From NCBI GenBank assembly GCA_963605535.1, contig CAVCXB010000045.1, forward strand, positions 1 through 22,700: 22,700 bases of DNA, given 5' to 3'. The notes below the pieces were generated by a model that made no database searches, had not been told where the DNA came from, and saw only the letters and a list, made by a program, of their open reading frames with translations. Source of the stretch: Anthropogastromicrobium chipingensis_A. GTDB lineage: Bacteria; Bacillota; Clostridia; Lachnospirales; Lachnospiraceae. Shown here in pieces: positions 15,353 to 22,089 of this stretch (position 1 is the first letter of the stretch; every line of letters starts with the position of its first letter). A program made the position numbers and the translations under genes.

Positions 15353-16893
15353 TATTCATCAGCTCCTCTCAACGACGGGTTGAACGCATCTCTCAGTCCA
15401 TTTCCAAACAAGTTAAAGGAAATCTCAAGAAGTGAGATAAACAGCGCCGGAAACAGAATAATATGCGGATAAGTAGACAGGTAGGTCTGACCGTCGGAAA
15501 GCATGGTACCGATGGAGATCATGCCGCTTGTCTGAAGGTTGATAATACCCAGATAAGAGAGCAGTGACTCACTAAAGATAACGTTCGGAATGATCAGGAT
15601 TGTACCTGTGATGATGGTACCAAGGGAGTTTGGAAGTACGTGACGGAAGATCAGACGCTTGTCGTTTGCACCAAGCGTACGTGCTGCCAATACATACTCG
15701 GAACCCTTGAAACGATAAAACTGAGTACGAACACGGCTCGCAATGCCAATCCATCCGGTCAGGACGAATGCGAACAACAGAGAGCCAAGCGCACCAACCT
15801 TGCTTGCTAAATGCAGCTGGAACAGTGTTGCAACTACGATAAACGGCACGGATGCCAGAATATCGGAGATACGCTCCAAAATCAGATCGACGGCGCCGCC
15901 GTAGAATCCCTCAATAGAACCGTAGATAATACCAATGATAAAGTTCAAAATGGAAACAGAAATTGCAAGCAGGAAGGAAAGACGCGCACCGGATGCCAGA
16001 CACGCAAAGATATCCTGTCCATGCTGATTGGTTCCAAACAGATGATGCGCATAAAATCCGTTGTTGTACTTGTAGTATTCCTTGTACAGAACACGAACCT
16101 TATAACCGGACTGGTTCTTGGCTGCGTACACATACCAGGTAGAACCATCCTCACCGCCGTTATCGGACTCCAGCTTTAAGCTGTCGTACTTTGCAGCGTT
16201 TTCCTTTTCACTTGTCTTGTATGCCGGTGTGTAAATCGGATTTCCATCCTCATCATGCTCCTTTGTCTCACCTGCACTAGACGGTGTCTTATCCTTTAAT
16301 TCATACCACAGATTCGCACCGCTTCCAACTGCTACGTATGAAGTCTTATAGTTTTCTGGAAGTGGATAGATAACCTGAATTCCAGTCTCATTCTGGTACT
16401 GCTGAAGATTCTGGTACTGCTCCTCACTTAAATCGGCGTAAACAAAGCCCACCTGATCGTAGCTGTCTACCTTTAACTTGTAGGTGACACGACCCGTTGA
16501 CTCGTCTACAGTTTTGCTGATCACCTTCTTGATCGGGGACTCACCCGTCTCAACGGCGATGGACTGGTAATAATCGTATCCGGCCTGTGTCTCGGTTCTT
16601 GTCGAGCATCCATCCCAGCCCAGCCAGGAAAACAGCGTGCTCTTGGGAAGAACCATCTTATAATAACCATCACGGAAATTTACATCGTAATTGGAAATCG
16701 CCGGAACGATCATCGCAAATAAAAACAAAACCAAAATGATCCAAGCTGCGATTACAGAAGACTTATTCTTGCAAAAGCGGCGGAACGCATCGCGGAAGTA
16801 GCCGACTGGCTTTGTCTCAAGCTTTTTATCATGAATCCGGCCGTCACGCTTTGCAAGCTGAAGCTTTTCAACCGGTATTTTTTTCTCTTCCAT
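15352..16893 (-). CDS. oppC: Oligopeptide ABC transporter permease OppC with large extracytoplasmic insertion
   Basis: This 513-residue permease is of the OppC/DppC family, which usually has about 300 residues. After a cytoplasmic N-tail and TM1 (about 46-67, SSVIAAWIILVLFLFAMIVP) come about 210 residues predicted to lie outside the membrane (70-280). They are Tyr/Asp/Glu-rich, with no recognised domain. The family then resumes with HLFGTNQHGQDIFACLASGA, which replaces the usual HPLGTDxxGRD, followed by five further TM segments. The EAA loop is AARTLGANDKRLIFRHVLPN. The ATG at 16893 is preferred to a GTG at 16902 because GAGAGGTG lies 6 nt before it. The streptococcal AmiC subunit also has a large external loop, so such a domain has precedent in peptide permeases. 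Confidence 0.93.
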   Translation of the reverse strand: MEEKKIPVEKLQLAKRDGRIHDKKLETKPVGYFRDAFRRFCKNKSSVIAAWIILVLFLFAMIVPAISNYDVNFRDGYYKMVLPKSTLFSWLGWDGCSTRTETQAGYDYYQSIAVETGESPIKKVISKTVDESTGRVTYKLKVDSYDQVGFVYADLSEEQYQNLQQYQNETGIQVIYPLPENYKTSYVAVGSGANLWYELKDKTPSSAGETKEHDEDGNPIYTPAYKTSEKENAAKYDSLKLESDNGGEDGSTWYVYAAKNQSGYKVRVLYKEYYKYNNGFYAHHLFGTNQHGQDIFACLASGARLSFLLAISVSILNFIIGIIYGSIEGFYGGAVDLILERISDILASVPFIVVATLFQLHLASKVGALGSLLFAFVLTGWIGIASRVRTQFYRFKGSEYVLAARTLGANDKRLIFRHVLPNSLGTIITGTILIIPNVIFSESLLSYLGIINLQTSGMISIGTMLSDGQTYLSTYPHIILFPALFISLLEISFNLFGNGLRDAFNPSLRGADE

Positions 16894-16898
16894 TTGTA

Positions 16899-17855
16899 TC
16901 ACCTCTCTCCCATCTTGATACGCGGATCAATGAAGCCGTAGCTAAGGTCAGTTACCAGACCGCCTACCAGACCGATTAACGTATAGAACATCGTCAGCGC
17001 CATAAAGAAGTTGTAATCGCGCACATAGATTGAGTTGACATAAAGATTTCCGATTCCCGGTACGGAGAAGATCTTCTCGATAACGAGGGAACCATACAGG
17101 ATACCGATAAATTCACCAAGAATCATTGGAAGAATCGGCACCATCGCATTTCTCATTGCGTGTCTGACAACTGCCTGTCTTCTTGTCAGACCCTTTGTTC
17201 TTGCAAGCAGCAGATACTCACCAGTCAGAACCTCTGCCAGCTCGGCACGTGTAAATCTCGTTAAGCTGGCAATTGTTCCAAACGCCAGAGAGATTACCGT
17301 CGGCATCATTGACTTAAACATCGTCCAGCTAAAGAAGCTTGCCTGATCCTGTGACGCAACGGTCAGAGAGAACCAGCCAGTCTTAAAGCACAGGAAATAC
17401 TGTACAACGAATGCATACACATAAGACGGTACGGAAATTAACAGCATAACAACAGTAGAAATAACATGATCCTGCCACTTATTCTTCTTTAAAGCGGCGA
17501 AGATACCAAGTGCAATTCCGACCGGAACAGCTACAATAATGGAATATAAGTTTACAATTACCGTGTACGGGATCTTCTGCAGGACAATCTTTGATACTTC
17601 CTGTCCAGAGTAGAGCTGCTCGCCCAGACCAAAATCTCCGTAAAAAAGAATGTGTTTCCAGAACAGCATGTACTGCACCAAGATCGGCTTATTGTAACCC
17701 ATTGCCTCACGACGCGCAAGAATCAGCTCGACGTCACGTCCCTGTTCCTTAACAGCCGGCAGCGGCAGCAGCTTGATCAGGATAAAACACATTGTTGTGA
17801 TGATAAAGAATGTCATAATCATCAATAAAATTCTCTTAACAACGTACTTTCCCAT
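16899..17855 (-). CDS. oppB: Oligopeptide ABC transporter permease OppB
   Basis: This 318-residue permease has normal length for OppB/DppB and about six TM segments (about 8-29, 99-122, 131-155, 184-200, 237-260, 284-304). Family hallmarks are the N-terminal VVKRILLMIMTFFIITTMCF, GDFGLGEQLYSGQEV, the EAA loop LLLARTKGLTRRQAVVRHAM and the C-terminal FSVPGIGNLYVNSIYVRDY and FIDPRIK. It forms the pore with OppC. AGGAAGGAAAAAAT precedes the ATG. It lies 180 bp downstream of oppA, behind a terminator hairpin, so it is probably expressed at a lower level than oppA. Unlike its partners it carries no extra domain. Confidence 0.95.
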   Translation of the reverse strand: MGKYVVKRILLMIMTFFIITTMCFILIKLLPLPAVKEQGRDVELILARREAMGYNKPILVQYMLFWKHILFYGDFGLGEQLYSGQEVSKIVLQKIPYTVIVNLYSIIVAVPVGIALGIFAALKKNKWQDHVISTVVMLLISVPSYVYAFVVQYFLCFKTGWFSLTVASQDQASFFSWTMFKSMMPTVISLAFGTIASLTRFTRAELAEVLTGEYLLLARTKGLTRRQAVVRHAMRNAMVPILPMILGEFIGILYGSLVIEKIFSVPGIGNLYVNSIYVRDYNFFMALTMFYTLIGLVGGLVTDLSYGFIDPRIKMGER

Positions 17856-17886
17856 ATTTTTTCCTTCCTAAACGAAAACTTTTCAG

Positions 17887-17946
17887 AACGATTCAAAACC
17901 ACATTCACAAAAAGCAATTTTTCTGGTTTCTGGCTTCTGAATTGTT
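17887..17946. repeat. Short palindromic element related to the one at 7447-7495 (copy B)
   Basis: AACGATTCAAAACC (17887-17900) and GGCTTCTGAATTGTT (17932-17946) are near-matches to the arms of copy A, in the same orientation relation. The centre differs and holds a short TTTCTGG-type repeat. It lies between the oppA terminator and oppB. Confidence 0.55.
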
Positions 17947-17957
17947 CCATATTCTGT

Positions 17958-17994
17958 CAAAACTGCGGCAGGCAACCGATGGCTGCCTGCCGCC
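17958..17994 (-). terminator. Terminator-like hairpin between oppA and oppB
   Basis: A perfect 10-bp GC-rich stem GCGGCAGGCA / TGCCTGCCGC (17965-17974 with 17984-17993) with a 9-nt loop is followed on the minus strand by AGTTTTGAC. The T-run is short, so partial termination or 3'-end stabilisation of oppA RNA is likely, a common way to make more binding protein than permease. Confidence 0.85.
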
Positions 17995-18035
17995 AGATAC
18001 GCTTTATTGAAAATTCGATAGCGATTTAGAATCAA

Positions 18036-20534
18036 TTAATAGGTCAGAGAACCCTTAACAGCTTCCCACTCGGTATCATCATAATCAAAGGTATAGTATT
18101 CAATACCACCAAATTCTACCAGGTCGATATACTGAGTAACAGCAAAATCACCCTTCTGAGAAACTAAAGAACCGTTGTTTCTGTAATACAGAGGTGTAGT
18201 GGTATAGTAGGAAAGGAATGCATACTCAAGCTTTCCAAAGATCTCTGCCTCGGTGTCATAGCTGTAATCTGCGAATGCATCCAGTGTTACAGAACCATCA
18301 TCAGAAGTCAGAACGGTATTGATATCGCCATCTGCCCACAGTGCCCATGTCTGAAGCGGCTGAGTGAAGGTAGCACCATCAACATCGATTACAACGTTGA
18401 TTGCGCTGGTATCAAAGCCGTACTCCATCTGCTGTCCGCTTCCGTCAGAAGCATCACAGTAGCACTCATACAGAACAGTCCATGGAGAATAAGTTGCACC
18501 ACCCCATGTAGTGAAGATCATATCTGCTCCACCAGAGTAGTTGGTCTCATAGTAGTCCGCATCAACAACCATCTTCATAGAAACCTTGCCCTCAAAGCCA
18601 GTTCCCTCGCAAGCAGCCTCTAAGCAGCTATTTAAATAGTTGAACATCTGAACATAAACATCATCAGACTGATATACGCGAAGCTCGATCTCTACGCTTG
18701 ACTCGCCATCATACAGACCATCAGCAACACACTCATCGTATGCCTGCTGCATTACAGACTGTGCATAGGAGATATCGTATCCGGTGATTGCCTCGTAAGC
18801 CTCATCCAGATCCTCATAATCGCCATCCTCACCCCATGTCATGCCGTACAGGTTACACAGAGCTTCCTTTGCACCATCGCTGTCACGATAGGTAGCGCCG
18901 GTGTATGGATCGTATACATACAGGTTGTTTAACATACCAAAACCAGCAGAACCAGCGGAGGTATAAGCTGCTGCGAAGGTGTTACGGTCGATCGCATAGG
19001 AGAATGCCTTTCTGAAGTTCAGGTTGGTTAAGATCTGGGTTCCTCTCTCGGTAGTCTTTGCCAGATCAGTGTTGAAAGTCAGCTTTGTGGTGTAAGACTG
19101 TGGAGTGTAACGGATGTAATCACTGGAGCCATATGTGGACATATCAGATGCAACAAGGCTGACATTGTCAATCTCACCATTTAAAAATGCCAGAAGTGCA
19201 GTAGACTGCTCTGCGATAACCTGGCAGGAGATGTTGTCTGCCTGATACATTCCGGTGTGCTTTCCATCCTTGTAACCAAACCAGTTGTCGTTTCTGGTGA
19301 AGGTGATTTGCTTATCCAGCTCGAAGTAGTCCAGTCTGTACGGACCAAAGGACATAGTAGTCTCTGCGGATGTACCATAGTTGGTGGTGATGCTTGCGAT
19401 ATCATCAGAATCAGCATCTACCTGATCACCGTTGGAGTTGAAGTAAGTCTTGCAGGACTCCCACAGATCCTCATATACCAGATAAGTGGAGCTTAAGTTG
19501 TACGGTACATAGTAGTCTGGAGAAGCTACCGGGCTTGTGGTAACGAATACGATCTCATAATCGCCGGTCTTGAAGATACCTACGTTATCGAAGCTATAAT
19601 CTGCCTCGTAAGCCTGCATCGTTCCAACGTAATCAGCTGCGTTGTCTGCATAGTCACAGCCTGGTGCTAAATAGGTCTCATACAGATACTTACCAGATAC
19701 ATAAGCCTCGTCTGCGTTCTCATCCTCAACAGCCTCATCGCGGATTGGTGTCTCATCCGTAATGGATACGTACTGGGAACCATCCTCTGCTGTTACGTTC
19801 CAGAAGGAAGTTACATCAACATACAGCTGGGACTCGTCGCCGCCGTTTGCCAGATAATCCTCAACGGTTTCGCCTAATGCATTGAAGGAAGTCTTTCCCT
19901 GGTAAACGTAATTCTTTGCACCGTAAATCTGGAAATCACCAGCGTACAGAGAATCCGCACGTCTGTTTAACATGATCGGGTCTAACAGCTGCTGATAGGA
20001 ATAGATGTAGCTGTCTGCGTTGATCGGAGTTCCATCTTCCCAGCAAGCATCTGGATTTAAGGTAATCTTCCATGCCTTTGCAGTGTCACCCTCTTCGATG
20101 CCGTAAGAACCTACGTACTCAGAAGTAACATCAACCGGAAGCTCAGATGCCAGATCGCATCCAATTGCCCATCCATCCTTGGTATCATTCAGGTAGAAAG
20201 TGTAGAATCCACTGGTGATCTTGGATACAACATAATTGTCATCCGCTGTTTCCCAGTTTACAGTACCCCACTTCATGTTGGTGGTACCTGCAATGTAATC
20301 GTTGTAGGTATATACCTTCTCATCGGTATAATCCTTGCCTTCTTCACCCTTGTAAAGGTTGTAGTTTAACTCTCCTGCTCCCTCTTCGCCTTCCTGAGTG
20401 GTAACAGAACCTGCATAGACGGTATTTCCGTTGGTTGTGTACTGCTGATCAGTTGTCTCATCTGCCCAGCTCATAGAACCCATAGCTAATACCATAGCTG
20501 CTGTCAGAGCGACACTTAAAGGTCTTCTCGTCAT
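18036..20534 (-). CDS. oppA: Oligopeptide-binding protein OppA-like, very long and without lipobox
   Basis: This 832-residue protein belongs to the family 5 extracellular solute-binding proteins, which usually have 520-660 residues. The signal peptide (residues 1-24) has a basic start MTRRP, a hydrophobic core and a probable cleavage site after SWA24. It has no Cys, so it would not become a lipoprotein, unusual for a Gram-positive binding protein. Recognisable segments are WKITLNPDACWEDGTPINAD, SYIYSYQQLLDP, SFGPYRLDYFELDKQITFTR and FRKAFSYAIDRNTFAAAY. The protein is very rich in Asp, Tyr and Ser. No LPXTG sorting signal or C-terminal membrane anchor is seen. AAAGGAGG lies upstream of the ATG. 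It is the first gene of the opp operon and delivers peptides to OppBC. Confidence 0.92.
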   Translation of the reverse strand: MTRRPLSVALTAAMVLAMGSMSWADETTDQQYTTNGNTVYAGSVTTQEGEEGAGELNYNLYKGEEGKDYTDEKVYTYNDYIAGTTNMKWGTVNWETADDNYVVSKITSGFYTFYLNDTKDGWAIGCDLASELPVDVTSEYVGSYGIEEGDTAKAWKITLNPDACWEDGTPINADSYIYSYQQLLDPIMLNRRADSLYAGDFQIYGAKNYVYQGKTSFNALGETVEDYLANGGDESQLYVDVTSFWNVTAEDGSQYVSITDETPIRDEAVEDENADEAYVSGKYLYETYLAPGCDYADNAADYVGTMQAYEADYSFDNVGIFKTGDYEIVFVTTSPVASPDYYVPYNLSSTYLVYEDLWESCKTYFNSNGDQVDADSDDIASITTNYGTSAETTMSFGPYRLDYFELDKQITFTRNDNWFGYKDGKHTGMYQADNISCQVIAEQSTALLAFLNGEIDNVSLVASDMSTYGSSDYIRYTPQSYTTKLTFNTDLAKTTERGTQILTNLNFRKAFSYAIDRNTFAAAYTSAGSAGFGMLNNLYVYDPYTGATYRDSDGAKEALCNLYGMTWGEDGDYEDLDEAYEAITGYDISYAQSVMQQAYDECVADGLYDGESSVEIELRVYQSDDVYVQMFNYLNSCLEAACEGTGFEGKVSMKMVVDADYYETNYSGGADMIFTTWGGATYSPWTVLYECYCDASDGSGQQMEYGFDTSAINVVIDVDGATFTQPLQTWALWADGDINTVLTSDDGSVTLDAFADYSYDTEAEIFGKLEYAFLSYYTTTPLYYRNNGSLVSQKGDFAVTQYIDLVEFGGIEYYTFDYDDTEWEAVKGSLTY

Positions 20535-20623
20535 CTTTTCTTTTTCCTCCTTTTACTGATGCGAAGCATTGATGTGATAAAGGGGCACTCCCCCTAGCTT
20601 TTTCAAGCCCCGTATTAAAATTT

Positions 20624-20652
20624 ATATTACTGGATTCAAAAGTTTTTGTCAA
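20624..20652 (-). promoter_or_regulatory. Promoter of the opp operon
   Basis: Minus-strand TTGACA (20647-20652), 17 bp, TAATAT (20624-20629): near consensus. It gives a leader of about 80 nt before the oppA ATG. That leader includes GGGGC...GCCCC and ATGC-TTC-GCAT complementary segments that could form small hairpins. Confidence 0.85.
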
Positions 20653-20710
20653 TGTTTTTATTGATTTTTGCCAATATATAAGCCATTTTTTGAGTGATTA
20701 TTCCCATGTT

Positions 20711-20851
20711 TTTCCATGAGGGCGGGATGACGATCGCCAAAAACATGCCATACAGCGCAACACTAAGCGCACTGACAGCAGAAGCCGGCATGATATTTCC
20801 CGCGACAATTCCAATCGCCGTGGCGGATGACCATACCGGCAGTGCGAGCGC
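20711..20851 (-). pseudogene. Remnant of an AzlC-like branched-chain amino-acid exporter gene
   Basis: A stretch of about 47 codons reads MALALPVWSSATAIGIVAGN and then SALSVALYGMFLAIVIPP. The second part is the typical late segment of AzlC-family membrane proteins. Full-length members have about 230 residues. Here both the start and the end of the family are missing. The surrounding 101-codon open frame (20636-20941) continues on one side into intron-like sequence and on the other into unrelated residues that overlap the oppA promoter. I read it as a decayed fragment, not a working gene. The AzlC match is from memory of the family. Confidence 0.6.
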
Positions 20852-20917
20852 CATCTCGATATAAGGCGCTCCTACCTCGATAACGGTAAATTCTGCATAC
20901 TCACCTGCTAATCGTAT

Positions 20918-20995
20918 GTCTGATCTCTGTGTATCCGACACTTTTCTCCTTGAAATCAGTTTCCTTGTATTGTCAATCTCTGTGTATTGGACAAG
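20918..20995 (-). repeat. Imperfect direct repeat around ATACACAGAGAT
   Basis: On the minus strand TTGTCCAATACACAGAGATT and GTGTCGGATACACAGAGATC share a 12-bp identical core and flanking similarity about 45 bp apart. The two copies encode the similar peptides LSNTQRLTI and VSDTQRSDI in different frames, suggesting a duplication plus frameshift inside the intron protein remnant. Confidence 0.5.
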
Positions 20996-21458
20996 TTTCT
21001 TTCTTGGATATTGCTACATGTAGTTCCCTTCCCTCCAGTGGCATTACCCACCTTCAACGGTACTATAGAACTATCCGACTGCCTATATTTCTTTTGTCTC
21101 TCTTCCTTTTGTTGACAAGACATACTCTGCTCCTTTTTTCTAAAGCTGAGAAAATATAGGCTCTCTCCAGTTGACATACAATCCTTGTATTACATGAATA
21201 GGTCCTTCCGACGCCGCGGAACTGTGTGAAATCTCACCATATCGATAAACCCACATTTTGTCTTCCCCTCAGGCAACAGTGTCGACACTCCGATTTATGA
21301 GTATTTCGGCGCAGGGTAGCTATCCCTGCGGCCTCGCTGTCTACGCTTAGCACATCGCATTACTACGATACACCCAAGACTCGCTTCAAACGCTGTGGTT
21401 AGCAGCTTATTTGACAGGATTTCCACCTGTCGGCTTCTACACCCTTAGCTGGACGCAC
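20944..21458 (-). mobile_element. Truncated group II intron, 5' part
   Basis: On the minus strand the element starts with GTGCGTCCAGCTAAGGGTGT (from 21458), the typical 5' end of bacterial group II introns. About 330 nt of ribozyme-like sequence follow, including GAAGCCGACAGGTGGAAATC and GGAGTGTCGACACTG. The start of the intron-encoded protein comes next (ATG at 21123). The rest of the reverse transcriptase and domains V and VI are missing, so the copy is dead. It begins about 30 bp after the end of the downstream gene of the toxin locus. The inner boundary near 20905-20960 is uncertain. The stretch 20690-21487 holds no intact gene. Confidence 0.8.
20956..21123 (-). pseudogene. N-terminal fragment of group II intron-encoded reverse transcriptase/maturase
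   Basis: A 55-codon frame starts MSCQQKEERQKKYRQSDSSI after AAAGGAGCAGAGT and contains VPLKVGNATGGKGTT. This pattern is common at the N-terminus of clostridial group II intron proteins, ahead of the reverse transcriptase domain. The frame stops after LTIQGN. None of the seven reverse transcriptase blocks is present. A near-repeat follows the stop (see the repeat at 20918-20995). Confidence 0.75.
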
Positions 21459-21487
21459 TGCCAAGCACTCGAAAACATTCTCATTTT

Positions 21488-21997
21488 TTAATCATAGCCA
21501 ATTAAGCAATCATTTTTAATCCGCATTTTTTCTTTTATTCCAAATATTTTAAAAATAACTACAACAATATGCTCATCACGTATTCCGATGTATGTATCTG
21601 TTGCTATCTCTATTAAACAATACTCAGAATAATAATCACCATAACATATAAAGCTGTTCTGTTCATCATAGTAGCATACTTCTTTATATGGCTTATAAAC
21701 ACTACCTGAATATTTTGTTCTATCTTCATCTTTCAAAAAAACCTGTCCTCTATGGCTTTGAATATTTTTGATTTGTATCATTTTTACCTTGATGCCTTGT
21801 AAAAAACAAGTCATACAATAAAGCCTTCCTGTTTTATATGATATCTCGATCATAAATCGTAAACTATTTCCTAAAGATAAAGTAAAACCTAATTCTTCTG
21901 TTTGCAATCTTTCAGAATCAAATAGTACGGATGTATCTTCATCTATATATGTTTTTCCGATACATATATCATCAGTCAATTTATATACAATTCTCAT
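21488..21997 (-). CDS. Unknown protein, probable immunity protein of the upstream Rhs toxin
   Basis: I do not recognise this 169-residue protein. It has no signal peptide and no clear membrane segment. It looks beta-rich, with many alternating hydrophobic residues (DTYIGIRDEHIVVVIFKIFG), and is Tyr/Ile/Lys/Asp-rich. The DNA is clearly more AT-rich than the opp genes, suggesting transfer. The ATG follows GGGAGATAG. It lies 92 bp downstream of, and on the same strand as, the C-terminal end of an Rhs-type toxin, which is where cognate immunity genes normally sit. That position is the only ground for the immunity call; it is an inference, but a common arrangement. Confidence 0.65.
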   Translation of the reverse strand: MRIVYKLTDDICIGKTYIDEDTSVLFDSERLQTEELGFTLSLGNSLRFMIEISYKTGRLYCMTCFLQGIKVKMIQIKNIQSHRGQVFLKDEDRTKYSGSVYKPYKEVCYYDEQNSFICYGDYYSEYCLIEIATDTYIGIRDEHIVVVIFKIFGIKEKMRIKNDCLIGYD

Positions 21998-22023
21998 TCT
22001 ATCTCCCTGTTTTTTATTTTGCT

Positions 22024-22060
22024 ATTTGCTTAGGGAAATTAGTATTTTCCCTAAGCAAAT
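22024..22060. repeat. 15-bp perfect inverted repeat between toxin and immunity genes
   Basis: ATTTGCTTAGGGAAA (22024-22038) and TTTCCCTAAGCAAAT (22046-22060) form a perfect 15-bp stem with a 7-nt loop. On the minus (coding) strand no T-run follows, while on the plus strand TTAATTTTTAAT does. It may shape the toxin/immunity mRNA or stop antisense transcription. Confidence 0.8.
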
Positions 22061-22089
22061 TTAATTTTTAATAGTTTCAAATAATTTAG

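Noticed and set aside
18036..20534. Twin-arginine export signal in OppA (MTRRPLS)
   Set aside because: Only the RR pair and the preceding Thr fit; the following hydrophobic and Lys positions do not match the Tat consensus. A Sec signal is simpler.
20636..20941. 101-codon open frame as a functional gene
   Set aside because: Its N-terminal part overlaps intron-like sequence, only the middle resembles AzlC, and its end runs into the oppA promoter.
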